From the NCBI GenBank assembly GCA_035294465.1, contig DATGKW010000014.1:1-12183 (forward strand): DNA of 12,183 nucleotides, written 5' to 3'. This stretch comes from Paraktedonobacter sp035294465. GTDB taxonomy: Bacteria; Chloroflexota; Ktedonobacteria; Ktedonobacterales; Ktedonobacteraceae. Shown one piece after another: positions 1 through 5,983 of this stretch (position 1 is its first letter; every line of letters starts with the position of its first letter). The translations under genes and the position numbers were made by a program. Below the pieces are notes generated by a model, which searched no databases, was not told the DNA's origin, and was given only the letters and a program-made list of their open reading frames with translations.

Positions 1-147
1 ATCCTCAGTATTCTCCTCACTGGTGGTGTACCCACGGGATGCCACACACTGGGGTGTCACCCGTAGCTGTAGAATAAATAGCTCAGGAGCAGCATCTAAA
101 CATATCAGCCATCAAGCTGCGGAACAAGAGCTGGGCCTGCATGGGCG

Positions 148-432
148 TTATATAAGCAGCGCTAAAAGTCTTCTTTTGGGATCGATCAGTTTGCGCCGAT
201 GACAGGACGAGCAAACCCAATTGTTGCCGCCAAACAGATTTAAGCGTATCGCATGCTGCCCACAGAGCGCTCGCCCGCAGCTGGAGCAGTGATAAAGCGC
301 CGGCCTGTGGCAGCGCTTCAAGCCAGTTGGTGCGGCACAGAAAATTGTCTGACTCACATTCTTCCTTCTTTCATACTTCCTTCCATACTTCCTTCGCCGG
401 TCCTCTCTGTTTCTGGATAAGCTCTCAGTCAT
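148..432 (-). CDS. Small Cys-rich putative zinc-binding protein (94 aa)
   Basis: The protein has a very basic, Arg/Lys-rich N-terminus (about residues 7-25) followed by a compact Cys/His cluster: C32, C41, C49, C52, C57, H60, C74 and C77, including CSSC, CGQH and CSSC pairs. The spacing suggests two zinc sites of a treble-clef or B-box-like cross-brace fold. This is inferred from cysteine spacing alone; I do not recognise a named family. The start codon lies inside the end of the upstream XRE gene (the two share ATGACTGA), so the two are probably translationally coupled and may act together. The basic tail could bind nucleic acid or the fold could mediate protein contacts; neither can be shown. 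Part of the basic tail comes from a 12-base tandem duplication. Confidence 0.72.
   Translation of the reverse strand: MTESLSRNREDRRRKYGRKYERRKNVSQTIFCAAPTGLKRCHRPALYHCSSCGRALCGQHAIRLNLFGGNNWVCSSCHRRKLIDPKRRLLALLI
372..395 (-). repeat. 12-base tandem duplication inside the zinc-protein gene
   Basis: The 12-mer CATACTTCCTTC occurs twice in exact tandem (372-383 and 384-395, plus strand). Read on the coding strand it gives the near repeat RKYG/RKYE in the basic N-terminal tail. Twelve bases keep the frame, so the duplication is tolerated by the gene. Confidence 0.85.
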
Positions 433-1843
433 GTTTTTTCAGGAGATCCTTTAGCTCCGCCCTGGGAGTATCGTCGTTGCCTGAGAGGAGAAACTGCATC
501 AGGTGGTAAGCCCGGTGAGCTTCCAGTAGCTCCGCTTCGCTCCCCAGGCTCAGCGCTTGCGGGATGGTTACGCGCAAGGTTGTGATTGCCCTATCCATGT
601 CATGCAAGCGTAGGGCGGCCAGGGCGCGATTGGGTAGAAACTCCATGCGCACCTGTTCAGGCGCGTCATAGATTGGTTCCTCCGAACTAGCTGGCCGCGA
701 GTCGTCCAGGGCCTGCGCGTATTCCTGGAGTTCGTGGCGAGTAATGCCATCCCAGAGGCTTAACGCAGTCTCGATGTAATCGATGGATGGCGGAAAGTGA
801 TGAAATTCGAGACGTTCAGTAATGGGATCATCAGGAGCTTCGTAGCCGCTCACCAGGGGAATCTGGTAAAAAGAAGCAACCTTACGCAGGTAGTCGCGGA
901 TCAGGGGAAAGTCCGGCGGAGGCGGAGCTGGTTTGAGCAACCAGATGGACTCGGCCATTCTTTGCAGGGTTTGCGCTGGCTGTTTGCCATAGCCATGAGG
1001 TGTGAGTGAGTGGACTGGAGGGGCAACCGGTGCGCTGGTGTTCTCCGCGACCTGGCTAAATTCCAATGCCTTGGCATAGTAACTGATGCTGACTTGTGAA
1101 CCTTCAAGCCGGGTGGCCAGCATTGTCCTGAGCAAGCAGGCTTGTGCGATCAACTCGGCTGTAGCTTTGCGGCAGTGTTCGATCCGTACAAAGATTTCGT
1201 GCAGGAGGATCAGATAGCCAGAAACGAACGAACAGGCCAGCACAAAGTCCTCTTCCTGGCTCATATGCCAGCAAGCAGTAATGGCCCCGGCGCAGTGGGT
1301 CAAGATGTCCTCGGCAGGTGCGGGCAGGGTGCCCTGCGTAATATTTTCTAGATATGCGGCAACTGGTATGGAAGCAATAACCCGCAGAGCTTGTAGCCGA
1401 GCGAAATCTGGCCGCTGGCCAGTTCGGTGTATGCGCATATGCTCGTCATATTGCCTGATGCACTGATCCAGTTGCTTTTGAAAAGCATGATAATCGAGGT
1501 TATGCCGGTCTCGTTTGCGCTGTAAGATCAGGCCCATAAGATGGAGATCCAGATCTTCGATAGTAATGAGTGGTTCGGCGATATGTGCGAGAAACCTATC
1601 CTGCTCAGGAGACGTAATCCTTTTGTCGGTAGAAGCCTGTTGGTGATGGGAGGCAATGCCCAGAGCAGTAGGGGTCGATTCATAGACCTCGCTGATTTTA
1701 TAGACACGGAAGCCCTGCGGTTTACTTTTGCCGGTTTCCCACCTGCGTAGCGTGCGAGGATGCACACCGATTTTCCGTCCGGCCACTTCCAGAGTCCAGC
1801 CACGGAGGCGCCGGGCTGTTTCCAGTTTGGAATAGCGCTCCAT
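425..1843 (-). CDS. XRE-type HTH regulator with long helical C-terminal region (472 aa)
   Basis: Residues about 4-58 form a helix-turn-helix of the XRE/Cro type, with the typical pattern of a helix, a 'VHPRTLRRWETGKSKPQ' recognition segment and a following helix. The remaining 400 residues are mostly helical, with Leu/Ala-rich stretches near the end (ALAALRLHDMDRAITTLR) that resemble TPR-like helical pairs, and one Pro-rich break (KPAPPPPDFP). No ATPase, GAF or enzyme motif is visible. Such XRE proteins with large C-terminal sensor-like regions are common in Ktedonobacteria and streptomycetes; the ligand or partner is unknown. The ATG at 1843 is preceded by AGGGAGG (plus-strand 1857-1863), 13 bases away, and by a good minus-strand promoter. 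The gene overlaps the downstream zinc-protein gene by 8 bases, indicating a two-gene operon. Confidence 0.85.
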   Translation of the reverse strand: MERYSKLETARRLRGWTLEVAGRKIGVHPRTLRRWETGKSKPQGFRVYKISEVYESTPTALGIASHHQQASTDKRITSPEQDRFLAHIAEPLITIEDLDLHLMGLILQRKRDRHNLDYHAFQKQLDQCIRQYDEHMRIHRTGQRPDFARLQALRVIASIPVAAYLENITQGTLPAPAEDILTHCAGAITACWHMSQEEDFVLACSFVSGYLILLHEIFVRIEHCRKATAELIAQACLLRTMLATRLEGSQVSISYYAKALEFSQVAENTSAPVAPPVHSLTPHGYGKQPAQTLQRMAESIWLLKPAPPPPDFPLIRDYLRKVASFYQIPLVSGYEAPDDPITERLEFHHFPPSIDYIETALSLWDGITRHELQEYAQALDDSRPASSEEPIYDAPEQVRMEFLPNRALAALRLHDMDRAITTLRVTIPQALSLGSEAELLEAHRAYHLMQFLLSGNDDTPRAELKDLLKKHD

Positions 1844-1907
1844 TATGATTTCTAAACCTCCCTATCTATCTCACAAAACGCTCCAGAAGCCTGCTGGTAA
1901 CGATATC

Positions 1908-1937
1908 TTTATAAACTATTTTGATCCCTCATGTCAA
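1908..1937 (-). promoter_or_regulatory. Sigma70-type promoter of the XRE/zinc-protein operon
   Basis: On the minus strand TTGACA (plus 1932-1937) is followed after 18 bases by TATAAA (plus 1908-1913), or after 17 bases by TTATAA. It lies about 65 bases upstream of the XRE start codon and points towards it. The match is strong, but promoter activity is inferred from sequence only. Confidence 0.65.
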
Positions 1938-1998
1938 GCACATATTTCTCTTATTGTCTAAGCTGCTCTAACAATAGTTTGCGGGTTTCTCCCCGTTT

Positions 1999-2017
1999 CA
2001 CTCTACTCCGTAGAGTG
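1999..2017. promoter_or_regulatory. Operator-like perfect inverted repeat, site 1
   Basis: CACTCTAC and GTAGAGTG form a perfect 8-base inverted repeat around a TCC centre. It contains TACTCCGTAGAGT, a 13-mer that recurs with one change 43 bases downstream inside the promoter of the VOC operon. A symmetric site placed just upstream of the -35 box is typical of a dimeric repressor. ArsR from this operon is the natural candidate, but a TetR- or MarR-type protein cannot be excluded. Confidence 0.6.
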
Positions 2018-2034
2018 TCGTTAGCTTATATGCC

Positions 2035-2064
2035 TTGACAAGTATATACTCCGTAGGGTATACT
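2035..2064 (+). promoter_or_regulatory. Near-consensus promoter of the VOC-ArsR-SRPBCC operon
   Basis: TTGACA (2035-2040) and TATACT (2059-2064) are separated by 18 bases. The expected transcription start falls at about 2071, which is the first base of the ATG of the broken ArsR copy, so the ancestral message there would have been leaderless. For the VOC gene this leaves a 5' untranslated region of about 165 bases made of ArsR debris. Confidence 0.75.
2041..2064. promoter_or_regulatory. Operator-like inverted repeat, site 2, overlapping the promoter
   Basis: AGTATA (2041-2046) and TATACT (2059-2064) are inverted repeats at the edges of a 24-base imperfect palindrome that contains TACTCCGTAGGGT (2047-2059). 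This 13-mer matches site 1 at 12 of 13 positions. The palindrome spans the whole spacer and the -10 box, so a bound repressor would block RNA polymerase. The centre-to-centre distance of 43 bases from site 1 is about four helical turns, putting both sites on the same face. Confidence 0.6.
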
Positions 2065-2070
2065 AGAGAT

Positions 2071-2234
2071 ATGGAACTTATGTTCAGACCATTGCAGAAC
2101 CGAATCGCTGTGCTGTCTTGAGCCTCCTGATCTGCTCACGTGGATGCGCTCAAACGCCACCTCGACAACCATCATCAGAAGGCGAGGAAAAGACGACGCG
2201 GTCTGAACCACGAATGTAACGAAGGAGAAACCAA
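2071..2234 (+). pseudogene. Internally deleted ArsR-family regulator gene
   Basis: The stretch begins with ATG at 2071 in a context that matches the intact arsR start. After an apparent one-base deletion near 2077, the next frame reads AEPNRCAVLSLLI, compared with AEPNRRAILSLLI in the intact protein. It then jumps directly to codons for AHVDALKRHLD in another frame, compared with AHVDALECHLD near the C-terminus of the intact protein. About 190 bases, including the recognition helix and wing, are therefore missing. The C-terminal frame runs on to a TGA at 2236-2238 that overlaps the VOC start codon as ATGA, the same arrangement seen between the intact arsR and the SRPBCC gene. It cannot encode a working repressor. 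Confidence 0.8.
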
Positions 2235-2627
2235 ATGAAAATCAGACTGACCAGCGTCTATGTGGATGACCAGGACAAAGCCCTGCATTTCTATACAGAG
2301 GTACTGGGTTTTGCCAGAAAGGCCGATATCCGTCAAGGTCCATATCGCTGGCTGACCGTGGCCTCGCCCGATGAACCGGACGGCACTGAGCTGCAGCTGG
2401 CGCTAAACAATAACCCGGCAGCCAAATCGTATCAGCAGGCGATCTTTCAACAGGGCCAGCCCGCAGCCATGTTCTATACCGACGACATTAGAGGTGACTA
2501 CGAGCGGATCAAAGCCCGCGGCGCTGAGTTCACGATGCCACCCACCGAGGTAACTGGCTCAACCATCGCGATGCTGAACGACACCTGTGGCAACCTCATT
2601 CAACTCACTCAACTGGCACGCTATTAG
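2235..2627 (+). CDS. VOC-superfamily (glyoxalase/bleomycin-resistance fold) protein (130 aa)
   Basis: This is a single protein of two beta-alpha-beta-beta-beta modules. It matches the VOC subgroup that starts 'MKIRLTSVYVDDQDKALHFYTEVLGF', has the middle motif PDGTELQL and ends in DTCGNLIQLTQ. The metal ligands of classical glyoxalase I are incomplete: there is no His in the first strand, and the usual terminal Glu (NLIEL) is Gln here. A metal-dependent glyoxalase activity is therefore doubtful and a binding or resistance role is as likely. Start choice is firm: GAAGGAG (2220-2226) precedes the ATG by 8 bases. The gene lies between a broken and an intact arsR and is probably co-transcribed with the SRPBCC gene. 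Pairing of VOC, ArsR and SRPBCC genes is a common cassette, but its substrate is not known. Confidence 0.88.
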   Translation: MKIRLTSVYVDDQDKALHFYTEVLGFARKADIRQGPYRWLTVASPDEPDGTELQLALNNNPAAKSYQQAIFQQGQPAAMFYTDDIRGDYERIKARGAEFTMPPTEVTGSTIAMLNDTCGNLIQLTQLARY

Positions 2628-2650
2628 AAGCAATCGTCCGGCAAAAAGAC

Positions 2651-2711
2651 AGCCTCGTGGGCGTCGACAGCCGCGGCTTGAACGGCAGCGTGCATCGGTG
2701 CCCACGAGGCT
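2651..2711. repeat. 61-base element bounded by perfect 12-base inverted repeats
   Basis: AGCCTCGTGGGC (2651-2662) is the exact reverse complement of GCCCACGAGGCT (2700-2711). The 37-base interior contains the perfect palindrome AGCCGCGGCT (2669-2678) and GTCGAC. In RNA it would form a long stem with a nested hairpin between the VOC stop and the arsR start; in DNA it resembles a miniature element. There is no T-run, so it is not a classic terminator. It ends only a few bases before the conserved operator half and -10 box of arsR. Confidence 0.75.
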
Positions 2712-2713
2712 CT

Positions 2714-2725
2714 GTGGAGTATAGT
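2714..2725 (+). promoter_or_regulatory. Operator half-site and -10 box directly upstream of arsR
   Basis: GTGGAGTATAGT aligns base for base with GTAGGGTATACT at 2053-2064 (9 of 12 identical). TATAGT (2720-2725) sits exactly six bases before the GTG start, as TATACT does before the ATG of the broken copy. No good -35 box is visible at the right distance; that position is occupied by the inverted-repeat element. This is either a residual internal promoter for a leaderless arsR message or only its relic. Confidence 0.45.
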
Positions 2726-2731
2726 AAGAGA

Positions 2732-3046
2732 GTGGAAACTGCATTCGAAATCATTGCGGAGCCGAACCGCCGCGCGATCTTGAGCCTTCTGATCTCGTCA
2801 CAACAGTCGGTGGGAGAGATCGCTCGCCAGCTTCGTATGCCGCAGCCAACCGTGTCAAAGCATCTGCGCGTACTGCGTGAGGCCGGTTTTGTAGAATCTA
2901 CGGTGCATGCCCAGCGCCGCCTCTACCGGCTGAGACCTGAGCCGCTTCAGGAGGTAGATGCCTGGCTGGCTCCGTTCCGCCGGTTCTGGTCCGCCCACGT
3001 GGATGCTCTCGAATGCCACCTCGATCGCATGGATCAATCAACATGA
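2732..3046 (+). CDS. ArsR-family winged-helix transcriptional repressor (104 aa)
   Basis: A compact ArsR/SmtB-fold protein containing AEPNRRAILSLL (helix 1-2), the recognition region MPQPTVSKHLRVLREAGFV and the wing VHAQRRLYRLRPEPL, followed by a dimerising C-terminal helix. There is no metal-binding CxC motif, so it belongs to the non-metal ArsR group usually linked to SRPBCC genes. I chose GTG at 2732 because it gives the usual family N-terminus and its context aligns with the ATG of the broken paralogue. GTG at 2714 and ATG at 2657 are in-frame alternatives, but they would translate the inverted-repeat element. The stop overlaps the SRPBCC start as ATGA, giving translational coupling. The likely target is the pair of TACTCCGTAGRGT sites at the operon promoter. 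Confidence 0.9.
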   Translation: METAFEIIAEPNRRAILSLLISSQQSVGEIARQLRMPQPTVSKHLRVLREAGFVESTVHAQRRLYRLRPEPLQEVDAWLAPFRRFWSAHVDALECHLDRMDQST

Positions 3047-3636
3047 ACGAAAGAGAAGACAGAGAGAAGAGGGTGATCGATCGAGAGCAATACCTGCCGG
3101 GTCCGGCCTGTGGGGCGCAGATACGAAAGGACGGAAAGAAGTGGACGCTTGTTCTTGTCAGGGAGCTACGCCACTCGCCGGAAAAAGTCTGGCAAGCGCT
3201 TACCGACCCTACGCACCTGCGCGAGTGGGCCCCCTTCGACGCCGATGGAAGCCTGGGGACGGTTGGAACCACGGTGAGGCTTACCACGGTGGGAGCACCC
3301 ACGCCGCAGATTTCCGAAACAAGAGTGACGCGAGCTGATGCTCCCAGGGTGCTTGAATACAACTGGGGGGAGTTCAATATGCGGTGGGAACTCGAAGCCC
3401 TTGCTGGCGGCACGCGCCTGACGCTGTGGGCCACCATTGCTCCCCGCTTTATCTCCTGGGGCGCTGCCGGATGGCACATTTGTCTCGATGTTCTCGATCG
3501 TTTCCTCAGCGGAACTCCCATTGGCCGCATTGTTGGTAGCGAGGCGATGAAATTCGGCTGGCAGCGGCTCAATTCAGAGTATGCTCGCCAGTTCGAGACT
3601 CCGATGCCGAACTGGTTACCCAATCACCAGGATTAG
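3043..3636 (+). CDS. SRPBCC / AHSA1-like START-fold protein (197 aa)
   Basis: The sequence shows the AHSA1/SRPBCC pattern: HSPEKVWQALTDPTHLREW (residues 44-62), a following beta strand GTTVRLTTVG, then EYNWGEFNMRWELEAL and TRLTLWATIAP, and the long C-terminal helix with WHICLDVLDRFLSG (144-157). This helix-grip fold forms a hydrophobic ligand pocket or a chaperone-cochaperone surface; no catalytic residue can be assigned. The ATG at 3043 overlaps the arsR stop (ATGA), which fits translational coupling. An in-frame ATG at 3013 lies inside arsR and is less likely. Genes of this type next to an ArsR repressor are common in Chloroflexota, Actinomycetota and Bacillota. Confidence 0.88.
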   Translation: MNEREDREKRVIDREQYLPGPACGAQIRKDGKKWTLVLVRELRHSPEKVWQALTDPTHLREWAPFDADGSLGTVGTTVRLTTVGAPTPQISETRVTRADAPRVLEYNWGEFNMRWELEALAGGTRLTLWATIAPRFISWGAAGWHICLDVLDRFLSGTPIGRIVGSEAMKFGWQRLNSEYARQFETPMPNWLPNHQD

Positions 3637-3821
3637 CTTTTGCTGGAAGCTGGGCTACAGGCTTACAAGCCAGTTTATAAGCGGTTTTAGAAGGCAGCAG
3701 ATCTCCTGGCAGGCGGCCTTAAATGTGTTTCCACGATACTCTCTCCAGTTGATGTTGTGGACAGAGTGCTTGTTCCTGGACCTTTTGTACCATATCTCCC
3801 TGGCCCGGCTCTAATAGAAAG

Positions 3822-3862
3822 AAAGCATGATGCGATGAGGAAATGACTCGCGTCGTGCTTTT
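3822..3862 (+). terminator. Intrinsic terminator of the VOC-ArsR-SRPBCC operon
   Basis: AAAGCATGATGCG (3822-3834) pairs with CGCGTCGTGCTTT (3849-3861) over 13 pairs, two of them G-U, with a 14-base loop and T3-T4 at the end of the stem. It lies 186 bases after the SRPBCC stop. The intervening bases 3637-3821 contain no gene that I can support. Confidence 0.6.
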
Positions 3863-4239
3863 ATCTGCCTAGAGGGTGTCTAGTAGATGCCGTTGTACAT
3901 TAGAGAACGAGTAGCTACACTGTAAACAGCGCGAGCAAACGCCGTGCTTACCATTGCAGGCTGGTGATCGCAACCATTCACAGAAAACTTTGCGTTTTCT
4001 TCACTCGTTTGTGGCGCATAGCGCCACGGAACTTAATGAAGTGTACCTTGTTGAGGAAACTATAGATTGATATAGACAATCGTTTGATTGTTCCTCCAAT
4101 GGTTCGCTGGTTTCAACGAAGGCGGCAGATGATTCTGTCGCCTTCATAGCCGTCCTGCGTGGATGTTGAAGCGCAGGAGTCTTTTTTCTGAAGGGTTTTG
4201 TATTGCGTTATTTTCAGAGCGTATCTACAAGGGGGATAC
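3863..4239 (+). other. Hairpin-rich leader region upstream of the cellulase
   Basis: No gene is visible here. The stretch contains a series of inverted repeats: AGAAAAC/GTTTTCT (3982-3988/3994-4000), GTGGCGC/GCGCCAC (4011-4017/4021-4027), ACAATC/GATTGT (4076-4081/4086-4091), an 11-pair stem with one G-U (4118-4128/4135-4145, loop ATGATT), and a terminator-like hairpin with T6 (4153-4187). A possible promoter is TTGTTG (4048-4053) with TATAGA (4071-4076), spacer 17, but it is weak; TTGTAC (3893) with TACACT (3916) is weaker still. If transcription starts at either, the message would carry a structured leader. Confidence 0.5.
4153..4187 (+). terminator. Terminator- or attenuator-like hairpin before the cellulase
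   Basis: TCCTGCG (4153-4159) pairs with CGCAGGA (4172-4178) around a 12-base loop, and T6 follows at 4182-4187. It ends about 50 bases before the cellulase start codon on the same strand. It could stop upstream transcription or attenuate cellulase expression. Confidence 0.5.
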
Positions 4240-5841
4240 ATGCAAAGGAACAGACGCTTTCGACTGCTTACTTTCGCGGTAGCAGCGCTGCTACTCTGCG
4301 TGGCAGGAGTAGTCGTCGTGCTGCAATCGCCTCACTCGGCCAGAGCTGCCAGTGTGCCGACGGGACTGCACGTCGTCGGCAACCAGATTGAGGACGGAAG
4401 TGGGCACGTCTTTGTTCCCCACGGCGTTGATCGGATGGGTACCGAATACCAGTGTACCAAGACCGTCAGCCAGTTGGGTGGAACCTCGACCGATTTCGAC
4501 GGTCCAGTGGACCAGACAACGGTCAATTATATGCTTGCCTGGGGCATTAACAGTGTGCGCGTTCCCCTGAACGAAGATTGCTGGTTGGGCATTAACGGCT
4601 TTCCTGCTAATGGAAAAACGGCTGCTCAGTATCAATCAGATATTGTCAGTTGGGTGAACCTGCTCAATTCCAATGGCCTGGTCGTGATTCTGGATTTGCA
4701 CTGGAATAACTCCGGGACCAATCAATCAACCGGCCAGGAGCCTATGCCCGATCTAGATCACGCGCCAGCTTTCTGGACCTCGGTCGCCAACACCTTTAAG
4801 GGCAACTCTTCGGTCATTTTCGATCTGTACAACGAGCCATATCCCGGCTTCAACACTAACACGGGAACCGGCTGGTCTTGCTGGAAAAACGGCAGCACCG
4901 CAGCCAACACCAGCCCCTGCGCCGACGTGCCTTTCGCCGTTGCCGGAATGCAAACGCTGGTTAACACCGTGCGTGCCACCGGCGCGACCAACATTCTGAT
5001 GCTGGGTGGCCTGGCCTACTCCAACGATCTGACTGGCTGGCTGGCCAACGAGCCAACCGATTCCGATCACAACCTGGCAGCCTCGTTCCACGACTACAAC
5101 TTTAACGCATGTGTTAGCACTAGTTGCTGGAACTCGCAGGTTGCGCCAGTTGCCGCCCAGGTGCCGGTGATTGCCGGCGAAATTGGCGAGAATGATTGTG
5201 CCTCCGGCTTTATCAGCTCGTTAATGAGCTGGGCAGACAGCGAGGGCATTGGCTATCTGGCCTGGACCTGGACGGCCACTGGAAACTGTGGCGGAACGCC
5301 CGCGCTGATTAGTGACTGGACGGGGACGCCTACCAACTATGGAGCGGGATACAAGGCGCATCTGCTTTCGCTGGCCGGAAACCCGACTCCAACACCTGTA
5401 CCTCCAACGCCGACACCGACACAGGGCACGACTCCCACTCCGACACCGACACAGGGCACGACTCCCACCCCGACGCCGACACGGGTTGTCACGCCAACTC
5501 CGACTCCGGGATCAGGCGCGAGCTGTAGCGTTCACTATTCTATTGTCAACCAGTGGCCGGGCGGCTTCCAGGGAGGACTGACCATCAACAACACGGGTTC
5601 GACTGCCATCAATGGTTGGTCGCTCTCCTTCTCGTTTGCCAATGGTCAGACTATTACCCAGATGTGGAATGCGAACTACACGCAGTCTGGCAGTAACGTG
5701 ACGGTCACCAATCTCTCATACGACGGAAGCATTCCGCCAGGTGGCAGCTTGAGCTCCGTTGGCTTCCTGGGATCCTGGAATGGCACAAACTCGGCTCCCA
5801 CCGCGTTTACCCTCAATGGTACGGCTTGTAGTGTAGTCTAA
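4240..5841 (+). CDS. Secreted GH5 endoglucanase (cellulase) with C-terminal CBM2 (533 aa)
   Basis: An extracellular enzyme predicted to cut beta-1,4-glucan. Residues 1-36 are a signal peptide: basic MQRNRRFR, a hydrophobic core, and an ARA cleavage site. Residues about 40-380 form a GH5 (clan A) barrel with SVRVPLNEDCW (105-115), LDLHW (151-155), the acid/base Glu199 in YNEP, HDYN (284-287), the nucleophile Glu314 in AGEIG, and AWTW (341-344). A Thr/Pro linker (about 381-426) leads to a family 2 cellulose-binding module (about 428-533) with bracketing Cys429/Cys530 and exposed Trp candidates W439, W476 and W513. I chose ATG 4240 because GGGGG (4231-4235) lies 4 bases upstream and the signal peptide begins there; a TTG at 4198 is in frame but lacks support. 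The exact GH5 subfamily and substrate (cellulose or mixed-linkage glucan) are not decided. Confidence 0.95.
   Translation: MQRNRRFRLLTFAVAALLLCVAGVVVVLQSPHSARAASVPTGLHVVGNQIEDGSGHVFVPHGVDRMGTEYQCTKTVSQLGGTSTDFDGPVDQTTVNYMLAWGINSVRVPLNEDCWLGINGFPANGKTAAQYQSDIVSWVNLLNSNGLVVILDLHWNNSGTNQSTGQEPMPDLDHAPAFWTSVANTFKGNSSVIFDLYNEPYPGFNTNTGTGWSCWKNGSTAANTSPCADVPFAVAGMQTLVNTVRATGATNILMLGGLAYSNDLTGWLANEPTDSDHNLAASFHDYNFNACVSTSCWNSQVAPVAAQVPVIAGEIGENDCASGFISSLMSWADSEGIGYLAWTWTATGNCGGTPALISDWTGTPTNYGAGYKAHLLSLAGNPTPTPVPPTPTPTQGTTPTPTPTQGTTPTPTPTRVVTPTPTPGSGASCSVHYSIVNQWPGGFQGGLTINNTGSTAINGWSLSFSFANGQTITQMWNANYTQSGSNVTVTNLSYDGSIPPGGSLSSVGFLGSWNGTNSAPTAFTLNGTACSVV
5401..5490 (+). repeat. Three 30-base tandem units in the cellulase linker
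   Basis: Units start at 5401, 5431 and 5461. The first two share an exact 28-base core (5411-5438 and 5441-5468); the third has diverged. They encode repeated TPTPTQGT blocks. Copy number is likely to vary between strains by slippage or recombination without breaking the frame. Confidence 0.85.
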
Positions 5842-5854
5842 TCCGTGTTTTTGC

Positions 5855-5900
5855 TGAACGGAAGGCCAGCTCCTTTCCTCGGATGCTGGCCTTCCGTTCA
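5855..5900. terminator. 16-base-pair perfect hairpin after the cellulase
   Basis: TGAACGGAAGGCCAGC (5855-5870) and GCTGGCCTTCCGTTCA (5885-5900) are perfectly complementary around a 14-base loop, 13 bases after the stop. No T-run follows, so it probably protects the 3' end or blocks the convergent transcript rather than acting as a classic terminator by itself. Confidence 0.65.
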
Positions 5901-5915
5901 CAAACCTGGTGAAGC

Positions 5916-5964
5916 GGGCGAGAGCCTGCCGAAATTCTGGCAGGCTCTCGCCCTATCGTTTTTT
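5916..5964 (+). terminator. Strong intrinsic terminator of the cellulase gene
   Basis: GGGCGAGAGCCTGCC (5916-5930) pairs perfectly with GGCAGGCTCTCGCCC (5939-5953) around an 8-base loop, and T6 follows at 5959-5964. It separates the cellulase from the convergent XRE-GAF gene, whose stop is only 20 bases further on. Confidence 0.88.
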
Positions 5965-5983
5965 CGGGAAACCGGTGGGTCTG

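Noticed and set aside
34..64. Imperfect hairpin downstream of the zinc-protein gene (ACGGG-TG-ACAC type arms with bulges)
   Set aside because: Bulged and without a T-run on the minus strand, so I do not call it a terminator. I see nothing else in 1-147.
2898..3623. Minus-strand open frame of 241 codons opposite arsR and the SRPBCC gene
   Set aside because: Arg/Ser/Pro-rich translation typical of antisense frames, with both plus-strand genes well supported.
3581..3814. Plus-strand open frame overlapping the SRPBCC 3' end
   Set aside because: It overlaps a real gene in another frame, has no start signal, and its translation looks random.
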